Shown here: piece by piece, positions 1 to 11,043 of the stretch | How positions within the stretch are numbered: the first letter of the stretch is position 1 | Layout: every line of letters starts with the position of its first letter | Assembly (NCBI RefSeq): GCF_030272615.1 | Contig: NC_081410.1 | Span: 290,407,957-290,471,956 of the forward strand | Direction: 5' to 3' | Source: Cryptomeria japonica | Taxonomy: Eukaryota > Streptophyta > Pinopsida > Cupressales > Cupressaceae | DNA length: 64,000 bases | The notes under the pieces: model-generated | What the model saw: the letters and a program-made list of their open reading frames with translations, nothing else | The model's database searches: none | Told to the model about the DNA's origin: nothing | Translations under genes and position numbers: made by a program

Positions 1-60
1 TTTTCCCCCTGCTTATAAATATAAGGTTGCCGCTATTGATGAGATCTAGAGTGTAACTAC
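1..60 (+). pseudogene. copia element B, gag fragment left of the element A insertion
   Basis: The first 60 bases read in one frame as a piece of copia gag (PAYKYKVAAIDEI, stop, SVTT). The same segment of element F reads PPAYKMKVTTINEL at about 29800, so this is the middle of the gag (UBN2-like) domain. It is cut off at base 60 by the 5' LTR of element A, and the frame continues at 20733 (TVTRDVLVGKFASF) once A and one ACTAC copy are removed. The start of B lies outside the window. There is one in-frame TAG. Confidence 0.8.
56..60. repeat. target site duplication of element A, left copy
   Basis: ACTAC here directly precedes the TG of the 5' LTR, and an exact ACTAC lies at 20733-20737 directly after the 3' LTR. 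A 5 bp duplication is the usual length for LTR retrotransposon integration. Removing one copy joins the two halves of the B gag in frame. Confidence 0.85.
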
Positions 61-1214
61 TGTATACACATAAAAATGGCTATGAGCAATTAAATTAATA
101 TTTAATATTTATTATTCTATTAAATAGTTAATTCAAAAAGATTAATTTATTTAATTCATTTCATGTCTTTCTATTAATTAATTTAATTGAAATATCTTAT
201 TAATTAATTCATCTATCCTATTCCTCTAATTAATTAAATATCTAAATATTTAATTATTCTTCTAATCAATTAATTAAATATCTAATATTTAATTATTTCT
301 CCAAACATTTAAATATCTAATATTTAATGGTTATTCTTCTATTATATAGTCACAAATATTAAATAATTCTTAATTATTTAATCTCTTTTGCAACTCATTC
401 TTCCATCTCCACTTAATCTTCCCTTTGCCAACTCATCAATCATGTGGCTAAAGATATTAATATTTCTTAAATATTAATTCATCATTTATCTCCAACTTCC
501 AAATTTAATGAATTATTGTGTACATACACATATTTCTTAACCTTCTTCTATATTCTCTCCAACATCCCTACATCTTAGGAAGGACTTGAGTCCACTTGTC
601 CTCTCATGCCTAAATCTTCTCCAACCATCCCTAGATTCCCTCAGTTAGCAACCCAGTCAAGGTGAGATGAGTGACACTTGTCTTCTCCTTCCCCCTTTCT
701 CTCAACCTTCACCTTTTCTCACAACCATCCAAATCTATAGATCTGATCATGATCGTTGATCCAGGCCACATCATCTTATCCTCTCAAAATCTATAAAATC
801 AGGAGTTTGAGTAGAGAAAGAGTTAGTCTTCAAGTGAATTTGCAAGTTAATCATTTGTGAAAACTTATGCATATGCGAGTTTTAATCTTGAAGCAATTTA
901 GCATAATCATTTAGCATAATCATTTAGTATTGCATATCATAGTATTAGTTAACTACCAATTATCAGTCCATTCTTCATATGCTATCTTGGAAGCTATCAG
1001 TGCTTGTCTGAGAGAACACCATCTGCAATCAGGAACAATGGAGTTAGGACACAATGAGACTTAAATCATGAAGGTAAAAATAGCGTTTTTATTTTAATAT
1101 TAATTTATGTAGTTTCATTGGTTGAGTTTGGATTTCCTGTAGCAATTTCCTTTGTATTTTATGAAACTAATATGTTGCAGGTAGTATTCTGATGATGAAA
1201 TTCAAGTCGACATA
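61..1214 (+). repeat. 5' LTR of element A
   Basis: It begins TGTATACACATAAAAATGG and is repeated at 19569-20732 along its whole length. The first 500 bases are very AT-rich (TTAATTAA-type words). It ends CATA where the 3' copy ends CACA. The CACA boundary is the one that makes the target duplication exact. Confidence 0.85.
792..798 (+). promoter_or_regulatory. TATA box in the 5' LTR of A
   Basis: TATAAAA occurs about 420 bases before the LTR end and is preserved in the 3' LTR at 20300-20306. It is a plausible RNA polymerase II promoter for the sense transcript, placing the U3/R border near 825. Inferred from sequence only. Confidence 0.5.
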
Positions 1215-1216
1215 TT

Positions 1217-1235
1217 TTGGTGCCCATTGTGGGGC
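1217..1235 (+). other. primer binding site of element A
   Basis: TTGGTGCCCATTGTGGGGC lies two bases after the 5' LTR. It matches the TGG(C/T)GCCCA...GTGGGGC style of primer site of many plant gypsy elements. I did not assign the complementary tRNA. Confidence 0.7.
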
Positions 1236-1344
1236 TAGAGCCTCACATATATCTTTCTAATATCCTATCTAGTTCTCGCAAAAATAAATTTAACGCATTT
1301 GTAATCCAGATTCACGCCTGTATGAGTTTTGACAATGTTTTTAT

Positions 1345-1615
1345 TTAATAGGTTAGTGCTTTTGTCCTGCAGGTTAGTACATTTATCATTTAGGTTAGAG
1401 ATTTTGTCTATAAATCAACGCATTTAATCTTCAGAACAACGCTTTTGTCCTGCAAGTTAATGCATATTGTCCTTTTGGTTGGCACTTTTCTTAGTGATTT
1501 CTCACTTCTTAATTTCTAGAGCAACACTTCTGTATCGCAGGTTAGCACTTTTGTCTTTTAGGTTAGTGCTTTTGAGGTAAAAGGCAACACATTTGTTAGG
1601 ATAGCACTTTTATTT
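1345..1615 (+). repeat. degenerate repeats GTTAGTGCTTTTGT in the sense leader of A
   Basis: At least eight imperfect copies of a 15 to 30 base unit built on GTTAGTGCTTTTGT (also GTTAGCACTTTTGT and CAACGCTTTTGTCC) follow one another here. The reverse complement of the same family occupies 18755-19060 near the other end of A. The array lies between the primer site and the first ORF. Confidence 0.65.
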
Positions 1616-2757
1616 GTAACTGACAATATTTTCTTGTAGGTTTGAATGTCCAATAACTGAAATTTTCAAACTACTGACATGTCTATGTGCAAGATTCTTT
1701 TAAAGCAAATTTCATGCATTTCCTCACCTAGTTAATTAAGAGCTCTATTTTGGAAAGTAACACATCATATCTTTCTCATTGTTACTGCGTTATTAATTCC
1801 TCATGACAAGAGTGAGTCATCCTAATTAAAAAAAATTCCATTCAGAGTCCTTATCTTTCTTGTAACACCTTGGTTCAAGCCCTTAGTACGTTTGTAAATC
1901 ATCTTTCAATCAAAAAGGTCAAGTTTTAGTAATTGGTTGAACCCTGTGAACATGTTGAACCATCTGGAACCAGGTTCAATAGGTTCATTTAGGTTCCATA
2001 GGTTCCTAGGTGTTTAGGGAGGTTTTCATTCTAACATTTTCTTTAAGTGTCTTGCAGCAGCTCTTTAAAAGTTTCTTGTTCGGTAATATGTTACTTCATT
2101 TCTCTCTGGGCGTTGAACTCATTGAACCAAGTTCAAGAGGTTCAAACGTGTTCAACATGTTCAATATAGCACAAATGGTCAGCAGCTTGGCATAATTAAT
2201 TTCCTCGACAAAGATTTTCCTTAAGCGCGGTGTACATCTTGAACTACTTGAATGCTAATGAAGTCTGTTCAGGATGTTCATATGTGTAAAAAGTTGGTGT
2301 GTCCCGCGGGTTAAATGATTTGATGCTGCATTTATTGCCAAATATGAGGAAGGTGAACCATGTCTTCAGTGACGTCAATCCTTGGCTTTTCAAAGTAAGT
2401 AATCATTTTGGGAACTGGCGGTTACTTCAAAAACGCCGCCATGCATTCAATGCATGCGTGCGAGGTCCAATCCACAAACTTAACACACTCAGACTGACAA
2501 TTAGAATTATTGCATTCAATGGTTCCACATCATTGCCCTCACTATGAGGTATGAAGGATTATTAGTGCTCTGCATTCGTTCCTCGCTACTGCGGTTTTGT
2601 TTTTCCTGGATAGGAGTCTTGTTTGCTCCTAGTCATTGTCTGGTTGTTCAACTATGAAGGTGAGTCCTTTTCTTGTTCTCTCCAGTAGTTTTTTACTTGC
2701 ATTTTCTCTCTCATAGAAAGGTTTGCTGCAACCAATTAAGGCATATTGCTTTGAATT
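1616..2757 (+). other. untranslated leader of A, no gene seen
   Basis: No convincing coding region. At 1930-2160 there is a cluster of GTTCAAC/GGTTCAAT/GTTGAACC words, some of them inverted, which could fold. A CTCATAG splice-acceptor-like site follows a pyrimidine tract at 2700-2716, and AAGGTGAGT occurs at 2657-2665. A 57-base intron there is possible but unsupported. The two short ORFs here show no recognisable domain. Confidence 0.4.
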
Positions 2758-5672
2758 ATGAAGTCCACACTGCATTTGTTTGGGAATGTTTTTAGCCTCG
2801 CATGTACTGAACCCATAGTTAGCGATACCGACCTTAAAGGGGAAAATCTTGAGGTTTTAAAAGAGAGGGTGTTGAAGGGAATTGACAAATCTTTTGGTGT
2901 GGAGATTTTGAGTAGTGGTCTCATAGAAGCGGCAACTTTTCCCCTAGCCATTCCTTTCCCAGAATTGATTCGAGAATGTATCGCTAGATATGACGCAGTC
3001 TCTGAGACCATTAGGAGAGACAATGGTGAAACCCTTCTTGCCATAAATCATGAAGTGATTTCCTTCGTCTTCAAGATACCTGATTACCAGTTCTCTAACT
3101 TTTCCCCTACCCAGTCAATCACTGAGTTCAACACGGACAGAACCGGACACCATAACAACGTAGCAAAATTCTGGTTGAAGGTTCCTTAAAGAGGTGGTTC
3201 CAGATTACCCAAGAATCCTAATAAGAATCACATGTTGCCTCACATTCATGGTGTTGGGCTTTTGTTGCATCGGGCCAGAGGGTTTGCTGAAGCTTACAGC
3301 TTCGATGACTGGATTTATTGCTACATGCAGCTGGTTTTGGAAGGGAAGCAGTATCTTGATTGGGCTGAATTGATTGTTGATTCAATGAGAGAACAACTGA
3401 GTATGGCTAAACAGTTCAAACATAACTTCTTTATGTCTTTGTATCTCTTGTATTTCTTAGCATGTGTTAAGGAGTTAGTTAGAATACCAAAACAACTCAC
3501 TGAGGAGGATGTTCCCGTGTATGAGTTCTATCCCATGTTGTAAAAGGATAAGGCCGTGCAGGATTTCAGAAGGGTGCACAATGCTTTTCTGGGCAACTTG
3601 TGCCATGAATTGAAGAATATGAAAGCCTAAAGAATCTTTGAGGATGCACAAACATTGATAAAGAGGTTTGGTAGTTTCTATATCCAGTTTCTACGCTTCT
3701 GTTACATAAGGATAGGCAGTTTTGAAGAGGAGCCTTTCAAGCTCCCTCATATTTGTTCAGATTGCTTTATTCTAGCAGAGATATGTAGGTAGCTGACTTC
3801 TGTAATAAAAAAGGCACAACCCAAGGATAAATGGGAGGGTCATTTTCCCATCCAATTGGGTGTGTTGTCCTGCAGTTCGATGTCCGATGCTTTGAGTATT
3901 GGAGCAGATCTCAGGAATTTCAATTTTTCCTTGTATCCTGAAAGGAAGGGTTTTGATAATAAGGGTTTTTCCTGAAGTCTTAGTCTAATGCCATACCTCC
4001 CAATGCCACAATTAGAAGACTTCTGGGAAGACTATAGCGATGAGCTTGAGGTTTTCAAAAAGGGAAATATGAGGATGGTGTTAGAACAAGTCGTTTCATT
4101 ACAGGTAAAGTTGGACACTAAGAGGCTCAAAGAGGACTATCTAGAGCTATTCGAACCAAGATACTTAGCCCGTGCAGAAATTGAAATGCCTCCAATTGAC
4201 TAGGATGAGGAAGAGAAAGATGATATATAGTTAAGGACCAAAGGAGTTTTGGAAAGGACCACATCGTGGGTTGCCAGGAAGAAAGCAGCGAAATTAGGCG
4301 TTAAGTCTAATTCTGCGAGAAGTAATGAGGTTCCTCTACGTTCACCAAAGCGTCTTTCTAACAATGCTTCTATGCCTATTCATGCAGGTAAAGATAACAA
4401 GCCGCCCCAACTTAGACATAGGTCTAATTCAGCTTTGGATTTCTGTACTCCTCGGCATACCCGGTCCCGAAGTGCCGCTCAAAGAAAGATGGATCAAGCA
4501 AAGGATATAGGGGTGAAAGATATGATTCTTGATGCCCAGATATTTGAAGTTGAAGACTTGGATAGCGATGTCACTAATGCCCTAGATTCTCATACGGTGA
4601 CCATGGCTATGACACCACCTTCCAAAGCAATCGAAGGAACAACCAGTTCCAGTGCAACTCCTAAGTGGTTGACCACTTTGGTGAACAGAAAGTGAAATTT
4701 TCTTCTTGTGACTATTCCAATTCAAGAAATGGTCGTTAAGTATACAAAAAAGAGCCCCAAGCCGAAAAGGTTCAAAACCGCCACCCACCTAGACAATGAT
4801 GAAGGAACTGGAAAATGGGTCACTGAAATCGCCTCATACAAACCCAAGGAAGAAAACAAGGAAGCTAGCCCCGATGATTTTGAGATCACGAAGGTGGAAC
4901 TGGGAAATATGAGTAGAGACTTAGACAATCATTTCTTCTAGGTATCAGCAAATAAAATGCTCACCAGATCAGAGAAAGATGGGTGGGAAAAGAGAGAGCT
5001 AAAGAGACACATAAATGTTCTTTCCTAATTCATCGACAATATTGGTTTCTTTGGGGCACTCCCAATATCTCATACTACAGAGAACTTTGACCCAACTTCG
5101 CTAGAAAATAAAAAGTTAATGAGTCAAGTTCAATGGGCCAAGAGTATTGCAGAAGCCGTGGAGAAATGGATTGAGAGAATAGTCAAGGATGGGGAGAAGT
5201 ATATCACTGACTCTCAGAAGTTATGTGATGAGATACAGAGTCTTATCACTGAAGTTCAAAATCAACTTGTGCCGTGGGAGAAGGAGGAACACAAGTGGCA
5301 GAATATCTTGCCTTTATTCGCCAAAATAGAAGAATATGGAGTTACCAGGTTTCTGACAGAACACTCAATCAAACTGGTAGTGGATGAATGTCAACTCTTT
5401 AGACTGAATAAAACCATAATGTGGTGGGTGCTGACCTTCAAGTCTGTGATCTCCGACGCTAAGACCTCTGTTTATGAGCTCCAGGATCTCCAGTGCAGTA
5501 TAGTTAATGATAACAAGGTGGTCAACCCTGACCATGATTGGCAATTGGGAATTTGCGGGTTGAACACACAAGATGCAATCAGGGCTTTCCGAATAAACAT
5601 GGAGAAAATCAAAGCCAAGGATAATTTCACTCCAAAAGATATAACAAGGGTGGCTAGGATTGAGTCCATGAC
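2758..5672 (+). pseudogene. uncharacterised large sense ORF of element A (about 970 codons)
   Basis: One reading frame runs from the ATG at 2758 to the breakpoint at 5672. It has ten in-frame stops (3187, 3541, 3628, 3790, 3973, 4201, 4228, 4693, 4939, 5026) but no frameshift, so it decayed from a real protein. The N-terminal part contains IARYDAVSETIRRDNGE then ISFVFKIPD, a layout reminiscent of the so-called putative plant transposon protein domain. Next comes a hydrophobic/aromatic block (about codons 175-235: DWIYCYMQ, VDSMREQLSMAK, SLYLLYFL), then a basic serine-rich linker (about 500-580, RSPKRLS, RHTRSRSAAQRK), then a Glu/Lys-rich helical C-terminus. No zinc knuckle, protease or polymerase motif is present. 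It follows the leader where Ogre-like Tat elements carry an extra ORF before gag, so it may be an equivalent. Function unknown. The similar block in E and I is my own comparison. Confidence 0.6.
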
Positions 5673-5673
5673 C

Positions 5674-5919
5674 CCTGTTTTATATAATATCTTTTCATAT
5701 GGCCAGTGAATTGATATTGTGGGTCACAAATCCCAACATGGTTTATCCTCATTGAGGTTTTCAACATATAAATTATCTATGTTATGGTTCTCATTTATGT
5801 AAATGGTTTATTTGCTTCTTGTTTACCGGTACATACATGCATGGTTTAGAAAGTTAAAATCTGTTCATTCTGATAGAACACTGATTCACCCCTCCTCTCA
5901 GTATTCTCAGATCCCAACA
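5674..5919 (+). repeat. truncated 5' LTR of E (3' end only)
   Basis: This aligns with 11701-11961 from CCCCTGTTTTAT to ATCCCAACA, with scattered substitutions and one 13-base gap. The remaining 1.45 kb of LTR expected to the left is replaced by the A sense ORF, whose frame runs 11 codons into this LTR before a stop at 5707. Confidence 0.75.
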
Positions 5920-5935
5920 ATTGGTATCAGATCCT
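5920..5935 (+). other. primer binding site of E (initiator Met tRNA type)
   Basis: ATTGGTATCAGATCC follows the LTR end directly. TGGTATCAGAGC is the standard copia primer site complementary to initiator Met tRNA; here the final bases have drifted. The downstream CAGAAGAAGTTTAACAGCTT resembles the F and C leaders. Confidence 0.75.
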
Positions 5936-5993
5936 TGTACCTCAGAAGAAGTTTAACAGCTTGAGGAAGATCCTGAAACCAGAATCTTTGAAC

Positions 5994-7120
5994 ATGGCTA
6001 TGGAGAAGCAACTTGATATGGCTCTTGAGGATTATGCTACTAAAAGGATGAAGAACTTGAGATTGCAAGAAGAATTGAATTTTGCAAATGAATTCATTCT
6101 TATCATGCAAGAAAGGTTATCATATACTCAAGCCAAGAGAAAATAACTTCTACAACAACCAGACGATGAGGAGAAGAATGCTCTTAAGGAACAATGTCAA
6201 AAATTAAGTCAAGAAAACATGCTCATGAAGAATGAAATGCAAGATCTAAACATGAGGTTATCAAAGGATAATGAGGAAAAAAAGAAGGAAGATAATATTT
6301 TTTTTATCTCTGAAGAACAAGTTTGATGAATGTGGAAGATTGACTGATGAGAATAATCTGTTGAGGACTGATTTGGCACACTCCCATAATAATGAACAAG
6401 AACTTGAAAGATAAGTAACTACTCTGAGAGATGATCTGACTACTGCAAGTGAGTATATAGAGAATTTTAGGATTAGTACTACACAGTTGGATGATTTATT
6501 GAAAAGACAAAGACAGATTGATGATTCTAGAGGACTTGGATTTGTACAAGGTGAAAGCTCCGATACTGCTAATGAAGATCAGATAACTAGTATGCAGTAC
6601 TCATCAAAATAGAGGAAATCGGTAAGGCAATCTAATGCTTATAAATTCAATGGTAGATGTTTTGTTTGCAATAAATTTGGGAATATGGCTAAACAATGTA
6701 GAAATAAGGCAAATCAACACTACAATTTTGTTCCCGATCAATGCACAAACTACAAGAAATATGGTCATAGATCAAAATATTGTATAATGAATGTTAAATG
6801 TCATGCATGTGGAAAGTTTGGACATTTTGCTAATCATTGTAGGTCAAAAAATAATAATACCGGATATGTGAAAGCAATTTAGAAGAAAAATGTTACATGC
6901 TATGCATGCAACAAAATAGGTCATATTACTAAGTTTTGAAGAAGCAAGAATCAACCGGTTATAATGAGAAAGGAAAGCAGAAAGGTAGATGAAATAAAAC
7001 AAGATCACACCAAGAGATGGGTTAGAAAATTTGAAGAACAAAGTGGAGATGGATCTATACTAGAAAATCCATTGGTAGAACAAGGTATTCATCTACTGAT
7101 AGGGAATTCCATCAGTAATT
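5994..7120 (+). pseudogene. E ORF1: gag-like coiled-coil protein with four CCHC zinc knuckles
   Basis: The frame starts MAMEKQLDMALEDYATKRM and runs through about 200 residues of heptad-like, Lys/Glu/Leu-rich sequence (LKEQCQKLSQENMLMKNEM). It then has LDDLLKRQRQIDDSRGLGF, which resembles the conserved LDxxLxxQR...GLGF stretch found before the knuckles in many plant retroelement Gag proteins. Four zinc-knuckle repeats follow at 6658-6699, 6739-6783, 6797-6841 and 6898-6939. Only the third (CHACGKFGHFANHC) keeps all four ligands. The first has Asn for His, the second Tyr for the second Cys, and the fourth ends in a stop where the last Cys should be. At least one frameshift (about 6300) and several stops break it. 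Likely role when intact: particle assembly and RNA binding. It is preceded by the primer site and followed by ORF2. Confidence 0.7.
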
Positions 7121-7396
7121 GAGGCATAAGCCTTAGGGGTTGGCAAAGTCACTACTAAATTTTGCATATTACCTCGAAAGAGATCTAAGGAGATCTGGAG
7201 AAATGCGTTCATCATCGATGAAGGTTACCTTGGCACATTGCTGAAACTGGCATCCATAGGATTGTTGGTGAAGCATTAATTACATAAATTTAGGGTTTTT
7301 ATTCGTTGATAAAAGAGGGTAAGTGAATTCATTTTCAATCTCCGAGCATTCAAGCAATCAGAGTGAAGTAAAGGTGAATTAAGAGCGAGCAAAGCA

Positions 7397-10009
7397 TTGA
7401 GAGAGGATTTCGAGCAATTATCTGAAGCACTCAAATATTTCTCTGACATTCACTCTCAGGTATTTCTTGACATGGCATTTGGATCTTCTGCACCTACTTT
7501 TATTGCAAATCCTAGCATTGTTGAAGTCAAGGATAGGTTAAGGCCAGTCTTTAAGGAGGTTCCCAAAATTGCCAAGAAGGAAGACTCTGTGGGAGCATTT
7601 TCTAGGGTTCCTGATGGAGTAATGTATGTTGAAGATGTGAGGGAATACATTCACTACACTCTTGAGGATTTGGGCATCGAGGACATCAAAAGTATATATC
7701 AATCAGTGATACTGGGAGACACCGAAATGATCAAACCAAAATTCAAGGCAATTGAGGATCCGGGGTTAACCAATATTTTGTACATATCGAAATTCAAGGA
7801 TGAGGTGATTAGATACATTCAGAGTAGGGTTCACAATGAATTCATTTGGTTAGAAAGACCCTACATGATCACAAAGGAAGCTATTCAAGCTGTCACTAGG
7901 TTACCCAGGGTTGGACAAGAACCTGGCAAGAAAATTTCCAACACAGAGGTCAAAAAACTCACTGGTGCTACATCCAATAGCAGATCAATGAGGATAAGCA
8001 CAATAACCGACACAGACATAAAGTTTTCAAGCATGATCATAGGATATAAGGTACTCAATCCTACTGATTGAATTCTGTTGCAAGTTCATGCATTCATGCC
8101 ACATATTAGATGCTAAGGAATAATGTGAAGTATGACTTATGTGAATGGATGAGGAGTGAATTGATGCTAAACCTTACTAAGATCAAAGGAACCAAGAAAG
8201 GCACCTATAGATATGGAAACTTAATTGTTTTTTTAATGCTTTACTTCCTGAATGAGCTACTTAGTTTAGGAAAGAAGCAATGGGCTCATGACATACTAGT
8301 AGGTATGAAGATCAAGATAGCTATTATTGGTCTTGGTACCAGTAGAGATGAGAAACTTTGGGGTTATTTCAAGACATTTCAAGAAAACATGAGGAAAATG
8401 AAGAGAATTTTAAAGAGTATTGTGGAGAAGTATTCCACTGACATATGTTTCATGGTGAAAACTGATGAAACTCTCATGGAAGCAGTTGAACCTAGGCAAA
8501 TCTAGATTACTAAGCTTGGATATGAGGTAGATGATAGTATCTCTGAACTTTATACAAAGATGTTGTTAGATGCCCCATTAGATGATAAGACAGAGCACTT
8601 CGATATAGCAGGAGAGAAGGCTCTTGAAGTAAAAACAAGCTTTAATAGGAAGAGAAGAGAAAAGAAAATAGAAAAGATGTCTGCATATGTACAAGATGTG
8701 CTACATAAGATAGACACTCAGTTGTGCTCTAAATCAAACTAGGCTGCTAAACTAGTAGAGGTTTCTACTAAAGAAGTGAAGAACCCTTAAGTTCACATTT
8801 CCCCTATCACTTTTGATTCTAATCTTGAGGATAATGAACCTCTGGCTTTCAAAAGGGTGCAAAGGAAGAATGTGGTAAAACCACTGATAGAGCAACAAAA
8901 GGTAGAACCTAGGAGGAGACTTGTCAGAAAGGCAACTCAACCTACTGCACCTCTTCCACTAGTAAGGAAGCCTATGCAGAAGAGGAAATCAAAAGGAAAG
9001 GGTATTTTGGGCAGTTCAACTCTAGTTTTGGCACAACCATAACTGACAGTTAAAGAGAGTGTATAGTATGTACTAACACAAACCAATTTTGAGCAAGAGA
9101 ATGTACAAGGCATTGGAAACACTGTGGATGATACTCCACCGATAATAATCAATAATGTGCCAAGTGGCCAAGCCACTAATGCAAAAGAGGTTGAAATGGA
9201 CAAGGTAAAATCAACTAAGTCCATACCGACAGATAAAATTAATTCCCCGATAAGAGTTTTGGCAATTGACACTTCTCAGGTTGAGAATAAATTAGTCTCT
9301 AAGTTAAGTCCAACAGAATTAATGATGATGGCCACTCAGAAATTGCTAAAGGAAGGAACTATAGACAAAGGGTTAATTGATTAATCGGTCTCTGTACTAC
9401 ATAGAATAATGCCTGACTGTTGGATTGAGGATGGACCAAGCCCTTCCGGTAAGCTCAAGACTTTAACAAAGCACATATCAAATAATTTTCAATCCTTGAG
9501 ACAGATTGTAGACCGATAGGCTTTGGACAGTTTCTCTGCAACAAAAAGAGCAGCTTTTGATCAGCTCATAGAAACTGGGAAGAATAAAATGGAAGACAAG
9601 CTTATTCCCATTGAAATTTGTTTAAAACAATGTTCTAATATTTACAGTATGTTGTAATTTGGGAAATCTTACAGCTAGTGTAGATAGCAAATTGAAAGAG
9701 TTATATGAAAAAATGGCTAAAATTTCTAACTCTTTTGATGGACTGACTGCACTAACTACATCTGTTGATGGATAAATTTTTTCCTTGGAGAACCAAGTTT
9801 TTTCTTTTGAGGAGAAAGATAAAATAATAAGGAGAGTAATAAATTTAAGAGGATTGGTAAGACCTAGACTTGATTCATTGGGTGTTCACAAGAAAGAATG
9901 CATGGATATGCTAGCAAGACCCACACTGGTAGATACCCAGGAGAATGGATCACTTTCCCACTTACTCAGTGGACTTGCATCGGTATCTAATACTTTCAAA
10001 TCATTCTAG
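7397..10009 (+). pseudogene. E ORF2: uncharacterised protein of a non-autonomous element
   Basis: The likely start is the Met of MAFGSSAPTF (7472). The first frame runs to 8071. A shifted frame then runs 8110-9384 with only nonsense changes (8503, 8740, 8788, 9040, 9064), and a third piece spans 9785-10009. Visible parts: an N-terminal segment with FIWLERPYMITKEAIQAVTR, a block YDLCEWMRSELMLN plus YGNLIVFLMLYFLNEL (8130-8260), a basic linker (RKPMQKRKSKGKG, about 8960), and a helical C-terminus containing SPSGKLK. This order matches the A sense ORF and, at the C-terminus, element H. No enzyme motif is seen. The upstream stretch 7280-7470 (AAATTTAGGGTTTTTATTCG) looks like an ordinary plant 5' UTR, so capture of a host gene is possible but unproven. 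Confidence 0.55.
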
Positions 10010-10237
10010 GACACGTATCTTCAGTTTCTATGAAAGGCATACCCAAAAATCCTAAAGATGACTAAGCTCGAGTGACACATAGTATTCTTTCATTGGTTTT
10101 TGGCATTAATGTCAAAGGGGAAGTATGTACATATGTAAAAAATATCAAAAAAAATATTATTAGATGGAGTATATGGAGTGTATTTCTCAGGGGGAGCACA
10201 CCAGTAGGGAATCCATTTTTCACATGAGTGTTGCCAT
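10010..10237 (+). other. 3' untranslated region of E
   Basis: No gene. It carries an extra purine tract (GTCAAAGGGGAAG at 10112) and AAAATATTATTAG-type sequence before the polypurine tract proper. Confidence 0.4.
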
Positions 10238-10256
10238 CAATGCCAAAGGGGGAGAT
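10238..10256 (+). other. polypurine tract of E
   Basis: AATGCCAAAGGGGGAGAT directly precedes the TGTTGG start of the 3' LTR. Elements F (33826-33840), C, G and H have the same CAAAGGGGGAGA-type tract in the same place. Confidence 0.75.
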
Positions 10257-10740
10257 TGTTGGCAATTGACACTTACTGGATTCATTTGAAACAGTAAGTG
10301 CTACATTTCCTTTATCTCCAACTATATTGAATTGACTATTGAGAATGAGCTTGATGGGTTCTAATGAGCTTGGGGGTTCTGGGCGGGTGAGGTCAATTCT
10401 AGCTAGACAGAATTAGGCGAGGTGGCCATTATTCATTCGGGCGACCCAACTGCGTTCGAATAGTAGGGGCCCCGAGCCATACCAAGAGAACTATCTTCAT
10501 TAGCAAGTCCTTGCAATGATGAATAGTAGGGCCCGATATAACGTAACAAAGGATGGTGGTCCAACTACTTGCCTTCCTTCTGGTAACTATAGCTGGGTTG
10601 GGTGGGGCCGTGGATGATAGTTGGGTGGGTGGGGGGAGATAGAGATTGGGCCATTGGGTGGGTACAGGGTGGTGCCCACCATAGCATATATTATATTAGA
10701 TCCCATGCTAACTTAGCCCTTACCCTTCCCCAAACAATAG

Positions 10741-10766
10741 TAGGGGGTAGGGGTAGGGGTAGGGGG
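10741..10766 (+). repeat. G-run motif (possible G-quadruplex) in the E LTR
   Basis: Four runs of 4-5 guanines are separated by TA, in the pattern TAGGGGGTAGGGGTAGGGG and onward. G-rich DNA also occurs at 10590-10680 (GGGTGGGTGGGGGG). Formation of a quadruplex is an inference. Confidence 0.7.
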
Positions 10767-11043
10767 CCAAGCAGGGCCTCTAACCAAAGCCGGGCCCCTT
10801 CCAACCCCTTCTCGATCGAGCCTCAGTAATTTCATAGAATAAATAATAGCATGTTATGCATAGAATCTATGAATACGCCTTTTCTTCTATCTTTGTTTCT
10901 ACCCTGGCTGTTTTCTTTGATGGATATTATAAGGATCTGTGAATTAATAAGTGAATTAATCTGGCAAATTAATTAGTGCCCTACTATTCTATGGATGTGG
11001 CCCACAAGATCTGATGGAAGTTACAAACTGACACTAGGAGGCG

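Noticed and set aside
5920-5935. tRNA-like sequence GGTATCAGA
   Set aside because: It is a primer binding site complementary to a tRNA end. No cloverleaf or B box pattern follows. The same holds at 29244.
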